Assembly (NCBI RefSeq): GCF_000337415.1
Contig: NZ_AOJD01000047.1
Span: forward strand, 1,309-65,308
Direction: 5' to 3'
DNA: 64,000 nucleotides
Source of the DNA: Halorubrum tebenquichense DSM 14210
GTDB taxonomy: Archaea; Halobacteriota; Halobacteria; Halobacteriales; Haloferacaceae
Part shown: piece by piece, positions 43,161-52,323 of the stretch
Position numbering within the stretch: position 1 is the first letter of the stretch
Layout of the letters: each line of letters opens with the position of its first letter
The notes under the pieces: model-generated
Database searches by the model: none
What the model was told of the DNA's origin: nothing
Seen by the model: the letters and a program-made list of their open reading frames with translations, nothing else
Program-made: the position numbers and the translations under genes

Positions 43161-45854
43161 TCAGTCGTCGGCGAGTTCCGCGACGCCGAGCTCCGCCGCG
43201 TCCTCCCGGCGAACGGTCGAGCGGTTCGAGCGCGGGTCCTTCTCGACGGTGACCAGTTCGTCGGCCGCGCCCACGAGCTCGTCGTCGTGGCTCACGATGA
43301 CGATCTGGGCCACGCCGAAGCCGCGCATCTCCTCGACGAGCCGGACGAGCCGCGAGACGTGGCCGGAGTCGAGGAAGACGGTCGGCTCGTCGAGGATGAG
43401 CGGCGGGGTCGGGGCCGCCCCCTCGATGCCCTCCGAGAGCAGCCGGTAGATCGCACAGCGCAGCGAGAGGTTGAACAGGGCTCGCTCGCCGCCGGAGAGC
43501 TGCTCCGGGTCGAGCGGCTCGCCGTCCTTCTGGTAGACCGTGAGGACGTACTCGCCGTCGAGCTCGATGTGCGAGTAGGCGTCGTTGCCGTACACCAGTT
43601 CGAACGTCTCGTTCAGGGTGCGCTCCAGCTCGGTGACGTTGCGCTGGCGGAGCTCCGCGCGCAGGTCGCCGTACATCGACTCCAGCTCGCTCGTCTCGTC
43701 GTGGAGGGCTTCGAGCGCCCCGACTCGGTCGCCGAGCGCCTCGCGTTCCTCGCGGAGCTCCGACAGCTCGCGGAGCTCGCCTTTCACGCCCCCGATCGCG
43801 TTCTGGAGTTCGGTCCGTCGCTCGTCGAGGCGGTCGAGTTCTTCGGCGACCTCTTCGAGGTACCGTTCGGCGTCCTGCTTCCGCTCTCTCGCCGCCTCGA
43901 CCGCGGACTCGTCGACCGCGTCGGCGAGCTCGTCGCGGCGCTCGCGCTTGTCCGCGAGCCGGTCGCGCCGCTCGTCGTTCACCTCCTTCAGGTTCTCGCG
44001 CTTCTCGCGCCGGCGCTCGATCTCGTCTTCCGCGTCGGCGATCGCCGCGCGCCGCTCTTCGACCGCAGTCACCGCCTCGCGGGCGTCGCCAACCGCCGAC
44101 AGCGACGCCTCAAGCTTCTCGACCCGCTCCGCAGCCGCCTCTGCCTCCTCGCGCTTCTCCGCGGCGACCTCGCGGGTCCCCTCGGCCTCCTCGCGGAGGT
44201 CGGCGGCGCGCTCGCGCTTCTCCGCCGCCGCCTCGCGCTTCCGCTCCGCCGCCTCGCGCTTCTCCGCCGCCCGGTCCCCGAGGGTCTCGACCGCCTCGTC
44301 GATCTCGTCGAGCCGGTCGGCGGCGCTCGCAAGCTCGTCGAGCTCCGCGATCCGCTCGTCGAGGGCCGCCTCGCGCTCGCGGGCCTCCTCCAGCTCCGCC
44401 TCCAGCTCCGCGACGCCCTCGCGGTCCTCGTCGATCCCGCTCGCGTGCGGCGAGTCCTCGACCGGCTGCCCGCACTCGGGGCACTTCCCCGCCGCGAGCA
44501 GTTCCTCGGCCTCCGCGACGCGCTCGCGGGCGTTCTTCAGCTCCGTCGACAGCTCCGCGACCCGCTCGCGGACCTCGCCGCGCTCGTCGCGCAGCGCCTC
44601 CCGCTTCCCGTCGACACCGTCGCGGTCGACGTCGGCGTCGGCCGCCGCGAACCGCTCGCGCAGCGCCTCCGCCTCGTCGGTCAGTTCCTCGATCGACGAC
44701 TCCCGGTCGTCGGCCGCCTCCTCGGCCGCCTCGGCCTCGTCGGCGAGGTCGTCGGCCTCGGACTCGATCTCGCCGGCCCGTTCGACGCGGTCGTCGGCCT
44801 TCCCGGCGAGGTTCGTCGCCTGATTGCGGAGCGCCTCGGCGTTCACCCGCTCCTCGTCGAGGTCGTCGCGGATCTCGGCCTCCCGGTCGTCGAGATTGGC
44901 GCGCCGCTCGGCGATCGCCGCCTCGCTCGCCGCGCCGAGGCCGGCGTCGTCGAGCCGCTCGCCGATCGCGGCCTCGATCTCCTCGATCCGCTCGCGGGTC
45001 TCGCGGATCGCGTCGCGGTGGTCGTCGCGCTCGCGCTCGGCGCTCCGGATCGACGCCTCGATCTCGTCGATCTCCGACTCGACCGCCTCCAGCTTCTCGC
45101 GCTTCTCGGCGTACGTCGACAGCGTCTCCGCGGCGGCCTCGCGCGTCTCCTTCGCCTGCTCCCGCTGGGTCTCGTAGCGCTCGATCTCCTCGGTCACATC
45201 GCCGAGTTCGCTCTCCAGTTCGTTGAGCCGGCCGTGGAGGTCCCGGTCCTCCTTCGCGGCGATCTGCTCGTCGAGCTGGTCGAGCCGCCCGCGCCGGTTC
45301 TCCAGCACGTCTTCGACGCCGAGCCGGGCGTCGCCGGCGCGCTCGCGGTACTCCTCTAGCTTCCCAAGTTGGAGCAGGTCGTCGATCGTGTCCTGTCGCT
45401 CCCGCGGGGTGGCGTTGATCAGCTTGTTCACCTCCCCCTGCCGGACGTACGCGCAGTTGACGAACGCCTCGGCGTCCATCCGCAACAGCTCCGTGACGAA
45501 CTCGCGGACCGCCCGCGCGCCGTCGCGTGTCACGTCGCTCCCGTCGGTCGATTCGAGCGTACACTGGTGGTCGATCCGGCCGTCGTAGGACTTGAGCCGT
45601 CGCTCGACGCGGTAGGGGACGCCGTCGTGGGTGAACCACAGTTCGACCTCGGTCTCCTCCTCGCCGTTCGTGATGACGTCTTCGAGGGTGCCGTCGAGCG
45701 CCTTCGAGCCGTACAGCGCGAAGAAGCAGCCCTCCAACAGCGAGGACTTCCCGCTGCCGTTGAGCCCGTGGATGACGGTGACGCCCTCGGTCAGTCGCAG
45801 GTCGGCGTCGCCGTACGGCTTGAAGTTGACGAGCCGGACGCGGTCGAACTTCAC
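43161..45854 (-). CDS. rad50: DNA double-strand break repair ATPase Rad50
   Basis: 897 aa SMC-like ATPase. Walker A is in VTVIHGLNGSGKSSLLEGCF, followed by the Q-loop region YVRQGEVNKLINATPRERQD. Two long coiled-coil arms flank the zinc hook CPECGQ (Cys458 and Cys461), which dimerises molecules through zinc. The C-terminal lobe has the signature DPEQLSGGERALFNLSLR and Walker B LILDEPTVFLDSG. It works with Mre11 in end processing. The GTG start overlaps the Mre11 stop by 4 bp (GTGA). Confidence 0.96.
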   Translation of the reverse strand: MKFDRVRLVNFKPYGDADLRLTEGVTVIHGLNGSGKSSLLEGCFFALYGSKALDGTLEDVITNGEEETEVELWFTHDGVPYRVERRLKSYDGRIDHQCTLESTDGSDVTRDGARAVREFVTELLRMDAEAFVNCAYVRQGEVNKLINATPRERQDTIDDLLQLGKLEEYRERAGDARLGVEDVLENRRGRLDQLDEQIAAKEDRDLHGRLNELESELGDVTEEIERYETQREQAKETREAAAETLSTYAEKREKLEAVESEIDEIEASIRSAERERDDHRDAIRETRERIEEIEAAIGERLDDAGLGAASEAAIAERRANLDDREAEIRDDLDEERVNAEALRNQATNLAGKADDRVERAGEIESEADDLADEAEAAEEAADDRESSIEELTDEAEALRERFAAADADVDRDGVDGKREALRDERGEVRERVAELSTELKNARERVAEAEELLAAGKCPECGQPVEDSPHASGIDEDREGVAELEAELEEAREREAALDERIAELDELASAADRLDEIDEAVETLGDRAAEKREAAERKREAAAEKRERAADLREEAEGTREVAAEKREEAEAAAERVEKLEASLSAVGDAREAVTAVEERRAAIADAEDEIERRREKRENLKEVNDERRDRLADKRERRDELADAVDESAVEAARERKQDAERYLEEVAEELDRLDERRTELQNAIGGVKGELRELSELREEREALGDRVGALEALHDETSELESMYGDLRAELRQRNVTELERTLNETFELVYGNDAYSHIELDGEYVLTVYQKDGEPLDPEQLSGGERALFNLSLRCAIYRLLSEGIEGAAPTPPLILDEPTVFLDSGHVSRLVRLVEEMRGFGVAQIVIVSHDDELVGAADELVTVEKDPRSNRSTVRREDAAELGVAELADD

Positions 45855-47206
45855 AGGTAGTCCTCCATTGAGACCTGTCCGTCGGTCGACGCCGGGTCAG
45901 GGGCCGACTCGTCGGTATCTGATTCGCCGGTATGCGGTTCGTCGGCGTTTGCTTCGTCCGAAGCGTCGCTCTCGTCGTTTCCGCCGTCGCCGTCGGGCTC
46001 CTGCTCCGCTTCGTCGCCGTTGGCTTCCTCCTCTCTTCCACCGACCTCGTCCGTCTCGGTGTCCGGACCGACGGGGTCGAACGCGTCGAGATCAGCCTCT
46101 TCGTCGAGCCGCTCCTCGACCCGGCGTTTCACCGTCTCGCGGACGTTGGCGTCGGGGACGGTGTCCGAGCGGACCGCCGACTCGACGTCGCGCGCGGCGG
46201 TCGAAAGCGACATCTCGTCCAGCCGGTCGCGGACGGCGTCCTCGGGGTCCGCGAAGCTCACGTCCACATCGCCGTCGGTCTCGACGTCGCGGCGGTCGAC
46301 GACGCGCGGGACCAGCGCTCCCCGCTCGGTCGCGAACTCCTCGATCGCCGCCGGCGTCACCGGGTCGCCCTCGCCGGTGATCTCCACGTGGACGACCGCG
46401 TCCGTGAGGTCGTACTCGCGAACGCGCTCGCGGACTCGGGACTCGCCTTCCCCCTCGCGGAGTTCGACCTCGACGAAGACGAAGGGGCGCGTGTCGAGCG
46501 CGCGACGCCGGACCTCGACGACGTCGTCGCCGCCGGCCGCGTCCCCGTCGAAGACGACGAGGTTGTAGCCGCGCCCCTCGCGCTCGTCCGCGCTCGCGCG
46601 CTCGGTCGACCCCGGATACGTGACCCACGTGCCAGCGACCTCGGCGGTGTCCGGCGTGTGGTTGTCGCCGAGCAGCATCGCGTCGAAGTCCACGTCGCTC
46701 TCGGTCAGCACGGTCTCGGTGTCCCAGTCGGCGTAGCCGAACGGCTCGAAGAGGCCGTGCGCGACGAGGGCGGCGTACTCGGCGTCGTGGTCGGCGAACG
46801 CGTAGTCGAGGTCGTCGCGCCGCGAGACGGGGACGTGGTCGAGCCCGTAGAAGGCGGTGTCGCCCGCGACGACCGGCTCGTCGCCCAGCCGGGTGGCGAG
46901 GCCGAGCCGCTCGAAGAGGTCGAGCCACTGCCCGCCCCGGGTCGACTCGTGGTTGCCGACGACCGCGAGGAAGGGGACTCCGGCGTCGTCGAGCCGGCGG
47001 AGGACGGAGATGGTCCCCATGAGGTCCCGTAGCTCCGGTCGGCGGTCGTGGAAGAGGTCGCCCGCGTGGACGACGGCGTCGACGCCGTCGTCGACCGCGT
47101 CGTCGACCACGGCCTCGAACGCGTCGAGGAAGTCCTGCCGTCTGACCGGCGAGTGGTACTGCGAGTACCCGATGTGGGTGTCGCCGGTGTGGATCACCCG
47201 TGTCAT
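45851..47206 (-). CDS. mre11: DNA double-strand break repair nuclease Mre11
   Basis: 451 aa Mn-dependent nuclease partner of Rad50. The phosphoesterase motifs are all present: GDTHIGYSQYHSPVRRQDF, VHAGDLFHDRRPE, FLAVVGNHEST, LVAHG and MLLGDNHTPD. A C-terminal region of about 100 residues is very acidic, low in complexity and probably disordered, ending with a conserved-looking QVSMEDYL. Both neighbours overlap it by 4 bp, so the three genes form one operon. Confidence 0.95.
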   Translation of the reverse strand: MTRVIHTGDTHIGYSQYHSPVRRQDFLDAFEAVVDDAVDDGVDAVVHAGDLFHDRRPELRDLMGTISVLRRLDDAGVPFLAVVGNHESTRGGQWLDLFERLGLATRLGDEPVVAGDTAFYGLDHVPVSRRDDLDYAFADHDAEYAALVAHGLFEPFGYADWDTETVLTESDVDFDAMLLGDNHTPDTAEVAGTWVTYPGSTERASADEREGRGYNLVVFDGDAAGGDDVVEVRRRALDTRPFVFVEVELREGEGESRVRERVREYDLTDAVVHVEITGEGDPVTPAAIEEFATERGALVPRVVDRRDVETDGDVDVSFADPEDAVRDRLDEMSLSTAARDVESAVRSDTVPDANVRETVKRRVEERLDEEADLDAFDPVGPDTETDEVGGREEEANGDEAEQEPDGDGGNDESDASDEANADEPHTGESDTDESAPDPASTDGQVSMEDYL

Positions 47207-47574
47207 CTGTCCGCGTTTTGGCCGGTGTCCGGCTTAGGGATTCCGGGGCCGGGGCGGAAGTGGTCGCCGGCGTCGGTCGCGACCCCTCCGTCGCCGGTTC
47301 CCTCCGCTTCCGTGGCGGCCCGCCGGAACTCCCGGTATGCGTCGAGCGCCGCTCGGCCCCGTTCGGCGGCGTCGGCGTCGCCCGCGCCCTCGGCGGTGTC
47401 GACCGCGTCCGCGAGCCGGTCGAGACCGCCGGAGTCGACGAACCCCGCCGCGCGCCGCAGGTCGGTTCGCGCGACGTCGGCCTCCTCGATCACGGCGGCG
47501 TACGGTCGCCTCGCGGTGTCTGTGCGGGTCGCGAGCGCGGCCAACGCGCGCTTGACGGCGGTAGTCGAGACCAC
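47203..47574 (-). CDS. Hypothetical protein, first gene of the mre11-rad50 operon
   Basis: 123 aa from a GTG at 47574, about 25-30 nt after a TATA-like GGTTTATCACC (47598-47608), so probably leaderless. Mostly helical (VKRALAALATRTDTARRPYA, VARTDLRRAAGFVDSGGLDR, GRAALDAYREFRRAATEAEG), ending in a Gly/Pro-rich tail. It overlaps Mre11 by 4 bp (ATGA). No family recognised. Obligate translation with the repair genes suggests an accessory role in break repair, but this is inference by position. Confidence 0.6.
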   Translation of the reverse strand: MVSTTAVKRALAALATRTDTARRPYAAVIEEADVARTDLRRAAGFVDSGGLDRLADAVDTAEGAGDADAAERGRAALDAYREFRRAATEAEGTGDGGVATDAGDHFRPGPGIPKPDTGQNADR

Positions 47575-47670
47575 GGGACGACTGGCGCGGTATCGGTGAT
47601 AAACCGTCGCTCGCCCGGCATCCGACCGGGCGAGGCTCGACAGACCGGACGGCCAGCGCGGCCCGTCGGA

Positions 47671-47934
47671 TCAGACGGAGAGCGAGTACAGCCGCTTGCG
47701 CGCGTCGGTGAACGAGAATCGGGAGTCGACGACGCCCTCGTCCTCGAGCCGCGACAGCGCGTACCGAACGGTTCGCGGCGGGAGCAGCGTCTCCTCCGCC
47801 AGCTCGCTCTGGGTGAGCGTGTCGTTGTAGTCCAGCACCTTCGCGACTAGCTTCGCGCTCGGCGGCAGGTCGCGAACGGCGGCCCAGCGGTCCGCGGTCC
47901 CGTCGTCAGCGGTGACGGCATCGGTCGTGCTCAT
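47671..47934 (-). CDS. Winged-helix transcriptional regulator (MarR-like)
   Basis: 87 aa. It is a single winged helix: PPSAKLVAKVLDYNDTLTQS, ELAEETLLPPRTVRYALSRL and EDEGVVDSRFSFTDARKRLY. The size and 'LLPPRTVRYALSRLE' recognition helix are typical of a haloarchaeal MarR-like family. A strong TATA-like ATAATATTTAC (about 47962-47972) lies upstream. It is divergent from the PAN gene and could regulate it. Confidence 0.8.
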   Translation of the reverse strand: MSTTDAVTADDGTADRWAAVRDLPPSAKLVAKVLDYNDTLTQSELAEETLLPPRTVRYALSRLEDEGVVDSRFSFTDARKRLYSLSV

Positions 47935-48129
47935 GCGTGGTTCGATCGTTGGGATGCCGCATGATAATATTTACTATCCGCTGAGATTACTGTAAGACAT
48001 TAATACGGCGGAGGTGACCGAGGCTATCGGCGGTGCGCTCCCGCGCAGTCCGGCGTCGACGCCGGCGAAACGGGCCGTGTCGTTCCCCCACCCGAAGCCT
48101 CTTATCCGCGAGACGCCTTCATAAACACA

Positions 48130-49347
48130 ATGAGCGACACGGTCGATGACGTCGACATGCCCTACGACGAGGGCTCGGCGTCGAAACAGGAGAAGATCGA
48201 CTCCTTACAGGAGCGGCTCGACGTCTTAGAGTCGCAGAACGAGGAGATGCGCGACAAGCTCCTCGACGCCAACGCGGAGAACAACAAGTACCAGCAGAAG
48301 CTCGAACGGCTCACCCACGAGAACAAGAAGCTGAAACAGTCCCCGCTGTTCGTGGCGACGGTCCAGGAGATCACGCCCGACGGCGCGGTGATCAAACAGC
48401 ACGGGAACAACCAGGAGGCGCTCACCGAGATCACCGACGAGCTGCGCGAGAAGCTCGACCCCGACGACCGCGTCGCGGTCAACAACTCGCTGTCGGTCGT
48501 CAAGAAACTGGAGAAGGAGACCGACGTCCGCGCCCGCGTGATGCAGGTCGAGCACTCACCGGACGTCACCTACGCCGACATCGGCGGCCTCGAAGACCAG
48601 ATGCAGGAGGTCCGCGAGACCGTCGAGATGCCGCTCGAACACCCCGACATGTTCGAGGACGTCGGCATCCAGCCCCCGAGCGGCGTGCTGCTGTACGGCC
48701 CGCCCGGGACGGGCAAGACGATGCTCGCGAAGGCGGTCGCCAACGAGACGGACGCGACGTTCATCAAGATGGCCGGCTCGGAGCTGGTCCACAAGTTCAT
48801 CGGGGAGGGCGCGAAGCTCGTCCGTGACCTCTTCGAGGTCGCGCGCGAGAACCAGCCCGCCGTCCTCTTCATCGACGAGATCGACGCGATCGCCTCGAAG
48901 CGGACCGACTCGAAGACCTCGGGCGACGCCGAGGTCCAGCGGACGATGATGCAGCTGCTCTCGGAAATGGACGGCTTCGACGAGCGGGGCGAGGTCCGGA
49001 TCATCGCCGCGACCAACCGCTTCGACATGCTCGACCCCGCCATCCTCCGGCCGGGCCGCTTCGACCGCCTCATCGAGGTGCCCAAGCCGGAGACCGCGGG
49101 CCGCGAGATCATCTTCCAGATCCACACGCGCAACATGAACCTCGCCGACGGAGTCGACTTCGGCGAGCTCGCCGAGCTGACCCCCGAGGCCTCCGGGGCC
49201 GACATCAAGGCGATCTGTACGGAGGCCGGGATGTTCGCCATCCGCGACGACCGCACGGAGGTCACGCTCGACGACTTCCTCGAAGCCCACGAGAAGCTCC
49301 AACAGGACGAGGAGTCGAACGCCGACGACTCGCTGGCGTTCGCCTGA
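48130..49347 (+). CDS. pan: Proteasome-activating nucleotidase PAN
   Basis: 405 aa AAA+ ATPase that unfolds substrates for the 20S proteasome. An N-terminal coiled coil (about residues 15-65) precedes an OB domain, then the AAA module: Walker A GPPGTGKT (about 190-197), Walker B VLFIDEIDAIASKR (about 246), and arginine-finger region DPAILRPGRFDRLIEVPKPE. The C-terminus ends SLAFA. The family normally closes with HbYX, which docks into the proteasome; here Phe replaces Tyr (AFA). A TATA-like CTCTTATCCG lies about 25 nt upstream of the start. Confidence 0.96.
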   Translation: MSDTVDDVDMPYDEGSASKQEKIDSLQERLDVLESQNEEMRDKLLDANAENNKYQQKLERLTHENKKLKQSPLFVATVQEITPDGAVIKQHGNNQEALTEITDELREKLDPDDRVAVNNSLSVVKKLEKETDVRARVMQVEHSPDVTYADIGGLEDQMQEVRETVEMPLEHPDMFEDVGIQPPSGVLLYGPPGTGKTMLAKAVANETDATFIKMAGSELVHKFIGEGAKLVRDLFEVARENQPAVLFIDEIDAIASKRTDSKTSGDAEVQRTMMQLLSEMDGFDERGEVRIIAATNRFDMLDPAILRPGRFDRLIEVPKPETAGREIIFQIHTRNMNLADGVDFGELAELTPEASGADIKAICTEAGMFAIRDDRTEVTLDDFLEAHEKLQQDEESNADDSLAFA

Positions 49348-49413
49348 TCGGCCCAGCCGGCCGCTCTCGACGCCGTCTCCAGTTCTCACGCCGTTTTGCC
49401 CCGAGAGCTCCCG

Positions 49414-49545
49414 CTACAGCGCCGCGACCGCCAGGTACGGCGCGACGAAGAACAGGAGGAACACCAGCCCGACCGCGAGCGCGTAGCCGGCCCCCACGCC
49501 GACGAGCGCCAGCCAGCCGTCGTCGACCGCGTCAGCAACACTCAT
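49414..49545 (-). CDS. 43-aa single-helix membrane protein
   Basis: From ATG 49545 to TAG 49414 the minus strand encodes MSVADAVDDGWLALVGVGAG followed by a continuous hydrophobic helix with LVFLLFFVAPYLAVAAL to the end. The coding look (GC-rich third positions, clean TM) and a TATAATT-like element just upstream (AAGTCCC..TTATAA, about 49568-49575) support a real small gene. It is convergent with PAN. Family not recognised. Confidence 0.5.
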   Translation of the reverse strand: MSVADAVDDGWLALVGVGAGYALAVGLVFLLFFVAPYLAVAAL

Positions 49546-49582
49546 AATCCACCCACCGCGGCCCGGGACTTATAATTCGCGC

Positions 49583-50758
49583 TCACACGTCGCCGGCCAT
49601 CGCCCGGAACAGGCCGTCGGCGAGCGCGTCGCGGTCGACGGTCGTCGACTCGCCCTCTCCCGTCGGATCGATCTCCGGCTCGATCGTTCCGCCGCCCATC
49701 CGAGAGTGTCCGCCCCCGTTCCCGTTGTCGACGTCGTCCAACACCGCCGCTATCGCGTTGCCCATGTGGACCCTGTCGTCGCGCGACCGCCCCGAGAGGT
49801 GGACGGTCCCGTCCCGCTCGCCGATCACCACGACCGCGCTGACCCCCTCCAGCTGGATCAGCTCGTCCGCGGCCTGCGGGATCGCGTCGACGTTGTTCAC
49901 GCCGCCGACGTCGGCGACCCCGAACGACCCCTCAACACGCCGCCCCGCGATGGCGCGGGCCTTCACCTCCAGCACCTCCGCGTCGACCGCGGGGTTCGCG
50001 ATCCGGTCGAGCCGGTCCTGGTCGACGCCGGGGTAGAGGTACGCGGCCGCCGCGAAGTCCGGCTCGCTGGCCCCCACGGTGAGGTGTTTCGTGTCCGACA
50101 GTATCCCGTACAGCAGTCCCGTCGCGGTGTCGGTCGACAGCGTCAGGTCGCTCGCCGTCTCGCTCGCGTGTTTGTCGGGCGGCACGGGGACCGCGTCGTT
50201 GTCCTGAAAGTACTCGGCGACGACCGACGCGCTCGCGCCGTAGTCGGTCCGCACGTCGGTGAACGACTCGCCCGCGCCGTCGCCCGGGTGGTGGTCGACG
50301 ACCGCGATCGGCAACACGCCGTCGGCCCCGGCGAACCCCCGCGGCTCGTTGTGATCGACCAGGACGACCGACTCCGCCGCGAGGTCGCTCACGTGTTCGA
50401 TCGGCTCCAGTTCGAGGTCGAGGACGGTCCGGAACGCGCGGTTCTCCTGATGACGGATCTGTCCGGGGTACTGGACGGTCGCGTCGACGTCGACCTGGTC
50501 GGCGAGGGAGGCCACCCCGACGGCGGCCGACATCGCGTCGGGGTCCGGGTTCGGGTGCATCAGCACCGTGATATCCTCCTCGTCGGCCAACAGCCGTCGG
50601 AACCTGACGCCCGGCGTCCGACGGGCGCGGAACACGACGACGGCGACCGCGACGGCGATTAGGGCGACGATCGCCAGCCCGACGGCGATCTCCGGGTTCT
50701 CCCGGAGCACGGCTCGCGCCCGCGAGAACCCGTCACCGGCCGCGCTCATCGCTCGCAT
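49583..50758 (-). CDS. Membrane-anchored DHH family phosphoesterase
   Basis: 391 aa with an N-terminal membrane helix (about residues 25-45) and a cytoplasmic DHH-DHHA1 body. Metal-binding motifs are ITVLMHPNPDPDAMSAAVGV, VVLVDHNEPRGF, AVVDHHPGDG, GLLYGILSDTKHLTVGA; the DHHA1 GGGH motif is in DNGNGGGHSRMGGGTIEPEI. The family includes RecJ-like nucleases, nanoRNases and cyclic-di-AMP phosphodiesterases. Membrane anchoring plus DHH-DHHA1 recalls GdpP, so c-di-AMP or short-RNA hydrolysis is possible. Starts at ATG 50758 or 50749. Confidence 0.85.
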   Translation of the reverse strand: MRAMSAAGDGFSRARAVLRENPEIAVGLAIVALIAVAVAVVVFRARRTPGVRFRRLLADEEDITVLMHPNPDPDAMSAAVGVASLADQVDVDATVQYPGQIRHQENRAFRTVLDLELEPIEHVSDLAAESVVLVDHNEPRGFAGADGVLPIAVVDHHPGDGAGESFTDVRTDYGASASVVAEYFQDNDAVPVPPDKHASETASDLTLSTDTATGLLYGILSDTKHLTVGASEPDFAAAAYLYPGVDQDRLDRIANPAVDAEVLEVKARAIAGRRVEGSFGVADVGGVNNVDAIPQAADELIQLEGVSAVVVIGERDGTVHLSGRSRDDRVHMGNAIAAVLDDVDNGNGGGHSRMGGGTIEPEIDPTGEGESTTVDRDALADGLFRAMAGDV

Positions 50759-50881
50759 GGGTTGTAGCCACTCGCCCCCGACACATGAACCTTCGTTGCC
50801 GTTCCGACGGACTGGAAGCGACGGAACCGAACGCGATCGGGTGGCCCAGGGGCCGCGTGGCCCCCGACCCGCGGAGTCGCG

Positions 50882-51784
50882 CTACTCGGTCGCGGCCCGG
50901 AACGCGCGCACGGCCTCCCGGTACCCCGACCGGAACGTCGGATGGACGAACTCGTAGCCGAGGTCGCGGAGCAGCGCGTTCGAACACCGCTTGCTCGTTC
51001 GGATCCGACGCTCCGCGGGCGCGGAGAGGTCCCCGGCCGCGATCCGCTCGTCCTTCGACAGCTTCTCCGGACGCGCCACGTCGCAGGCGTCCGCGAGCCA
51101 GTCGGCGAACGCGTGTTTGTCGACAGGTTCGTCGTCGACGACGAGGACGGCGCGGTCGCGCGCGCGGTCCGCCTCCAACAGGTGCCGGATCGACCCCGCC
51201 GCGTCGTCGCGGTGGACCATGTTCAGGTAGCCGGCGGTCACCGGCCCCTCCACGTACCGTTCCAGCCTGTACCGGTCCGGGCCGTACAGCCCCGCGAACC
51301 GAACGACGGTCCCGTCGATCCCTGCGTCTCCGGCGCGCTCCGTCGCGATCCGTTCGGCCTCGGCGAGGACGCGCGTCTTCTCCGTGGCGGGCTCGACCGG
51401 CGTCTCCTCGTCGACCCACCCGCCGTCGTGGTCGCCGTACACGCCGGTCGAGGAGGTGTACACCAGCCTGTCCGGCGGTGACGCCCGCGAGCCGTACTCG
51501 TCGACGACGTTCGCCAGTCCGTCGACGTACACGTCCCGCGCCGCGTCCGCGCCGCGACCGCCGGAACTGGCCGCGAAGACGACCGCGTCCGCGTCCGGCA
51601 GGGCGGCCAGCGACTCCGGCTCGGTCGCGTCCGCGCGGACGGCCTCGACGTCGGGGCCGACGGCAGAGACCGCGTCGAGGCCGGCGTCGGACCGCCGGAC
51701 GCCGGTCACCGCGTGGCCGCGGGAGTCGAGCTGGTCCGAAAGCGCCAGTCCGACGTAGCCGCAGCCGACGACGACGACCTTCAT
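50882..51784 (-). CDS. NAD(P)-dependent SDR/epimerase-like protein
   Basis: 300 aa. The N-terminal dinucleotide motif is VVVVGCGYVGLALSDQLDSRG, which is closer to the YeeZ-like/atypical SDR group than to classic GalE. LVYTSSTGVYGDHDGGWVDE, RFAGLYGPDRYRLERYVEGP and GYLNMVHRDDAAGSIRHLLE follow. The YxxxK pair is replaced (TEKTRVLAEAE), as in atypical SDRs, so it may bind cofactor without normal catalysis. Substrate unknown. Its ATG overlaps the stop of the upstream gene (ATGA). Confidence 0.78.
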   Translation of the reverse strand: MKVVVVGCGYVGLALSDQLDSRGHAVTGVRRSDAGLDAVSAVGPDVEAVRADATEPESLAALPDADAVVFAASSGGRGADAARDVYVDGLANVVDEYGSRASPPDRLVYTSSTGVYGDHDGGWVDEETPVEPATEKTRVLAEAERIATERAGDAGIDGTVVRFAGLYGPDRYRLERYVEGPVTAGYLNMVHRDDAAGSIRHLLEADRARDRAVLVVDDEPVDKHAFADWLADACDVARPEKLSKDERIAAGDLSAPAERRIRTSKRCSNALLRDLGYEFVHPTFRSGYREAVRAFRAATE

Positions 51785-52233
51785 GGCTTCCGGCGTTCGA
51801 TCACCGCGAGTATCTCCGCGAGCTGTCCGAGCGTCATCGCGGTCCGCCCCTCCAGCGCCTGCTGTACCTCCTGTCCGGTGAGGTCGGCGTCGATCTTCGC
51901 GGCGATCGCGTCGACGTCGAGGACGGCGGTCGCCATCCCCATCAGCAGGTGGTCGCGAATTTCCGCGACCATCGCGTTGGCGTCGCGGTCCCCGTCGGCC
52001 GTCGCGAGGACGGCCGCGGCGTCCGCGACCGACATCCCATCGACCTCTCCGTCGCGGACGGCGGTCGCGTCCGCCTCGCTCAGCCCGGCCTCGCCGACGA
52101 GCCGGTCGACCTCCACGCTCGCCGCCGCCTCCGTCACTATCGACTCGAACGCGTCGAGCAGGTCCGCCGCCGTCGGCTCGTCGGCGTCGACGGAATCGAA
52201 CCCGGACCCGTTCTCGACGACCTCGTGGAACAT
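51781..52233 (-). CDS. DUF5791-like haloarchaeal protein
   Basis: 150 aa, acidic and helical. Segments TAADLLDAFESIVTEAAASV, VDRLVGEAGLSEADATAVRD, MVAEIRDHLLMGMATAVLDV and DADLTGQEVQQALEGRTAMT with LGQLAEILAVIE match my memory of a conserved haloarchaeal family (DUF5791). Function unknown. It overlaps the SDR gene by 4 bp and is probably translated with it. Confidence 0.65.
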   Translation of the reverse strand: MFHEVVENGSGFDSVDADEPTAADLLDAFESIVTEAAASVEVDRLVGEAGLSEADATAVRDGEVDGMSVADAAAVLATADGDRDANAMVAEIRDHLLMGMATAVLDVDAIAAKIDADLTGQEVQQALEGRTAMTLGQLAEILAVIERRKP

Positions 52234-52323
52234 GGTTCCACTCCGTCGCGGCGTCTCAAAACGCCTGCGGTCGGACTCGTTCCGGCCGTTCCGCGTCTCG
52301 GCCTCCCGGTCACACTCCGCCGC

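Noticed and set aside
43287-45359. 690-codon frame antisense to rad50
   Set aside because: Leu/Arg/Val shadow of the Rad50 coiled coil.
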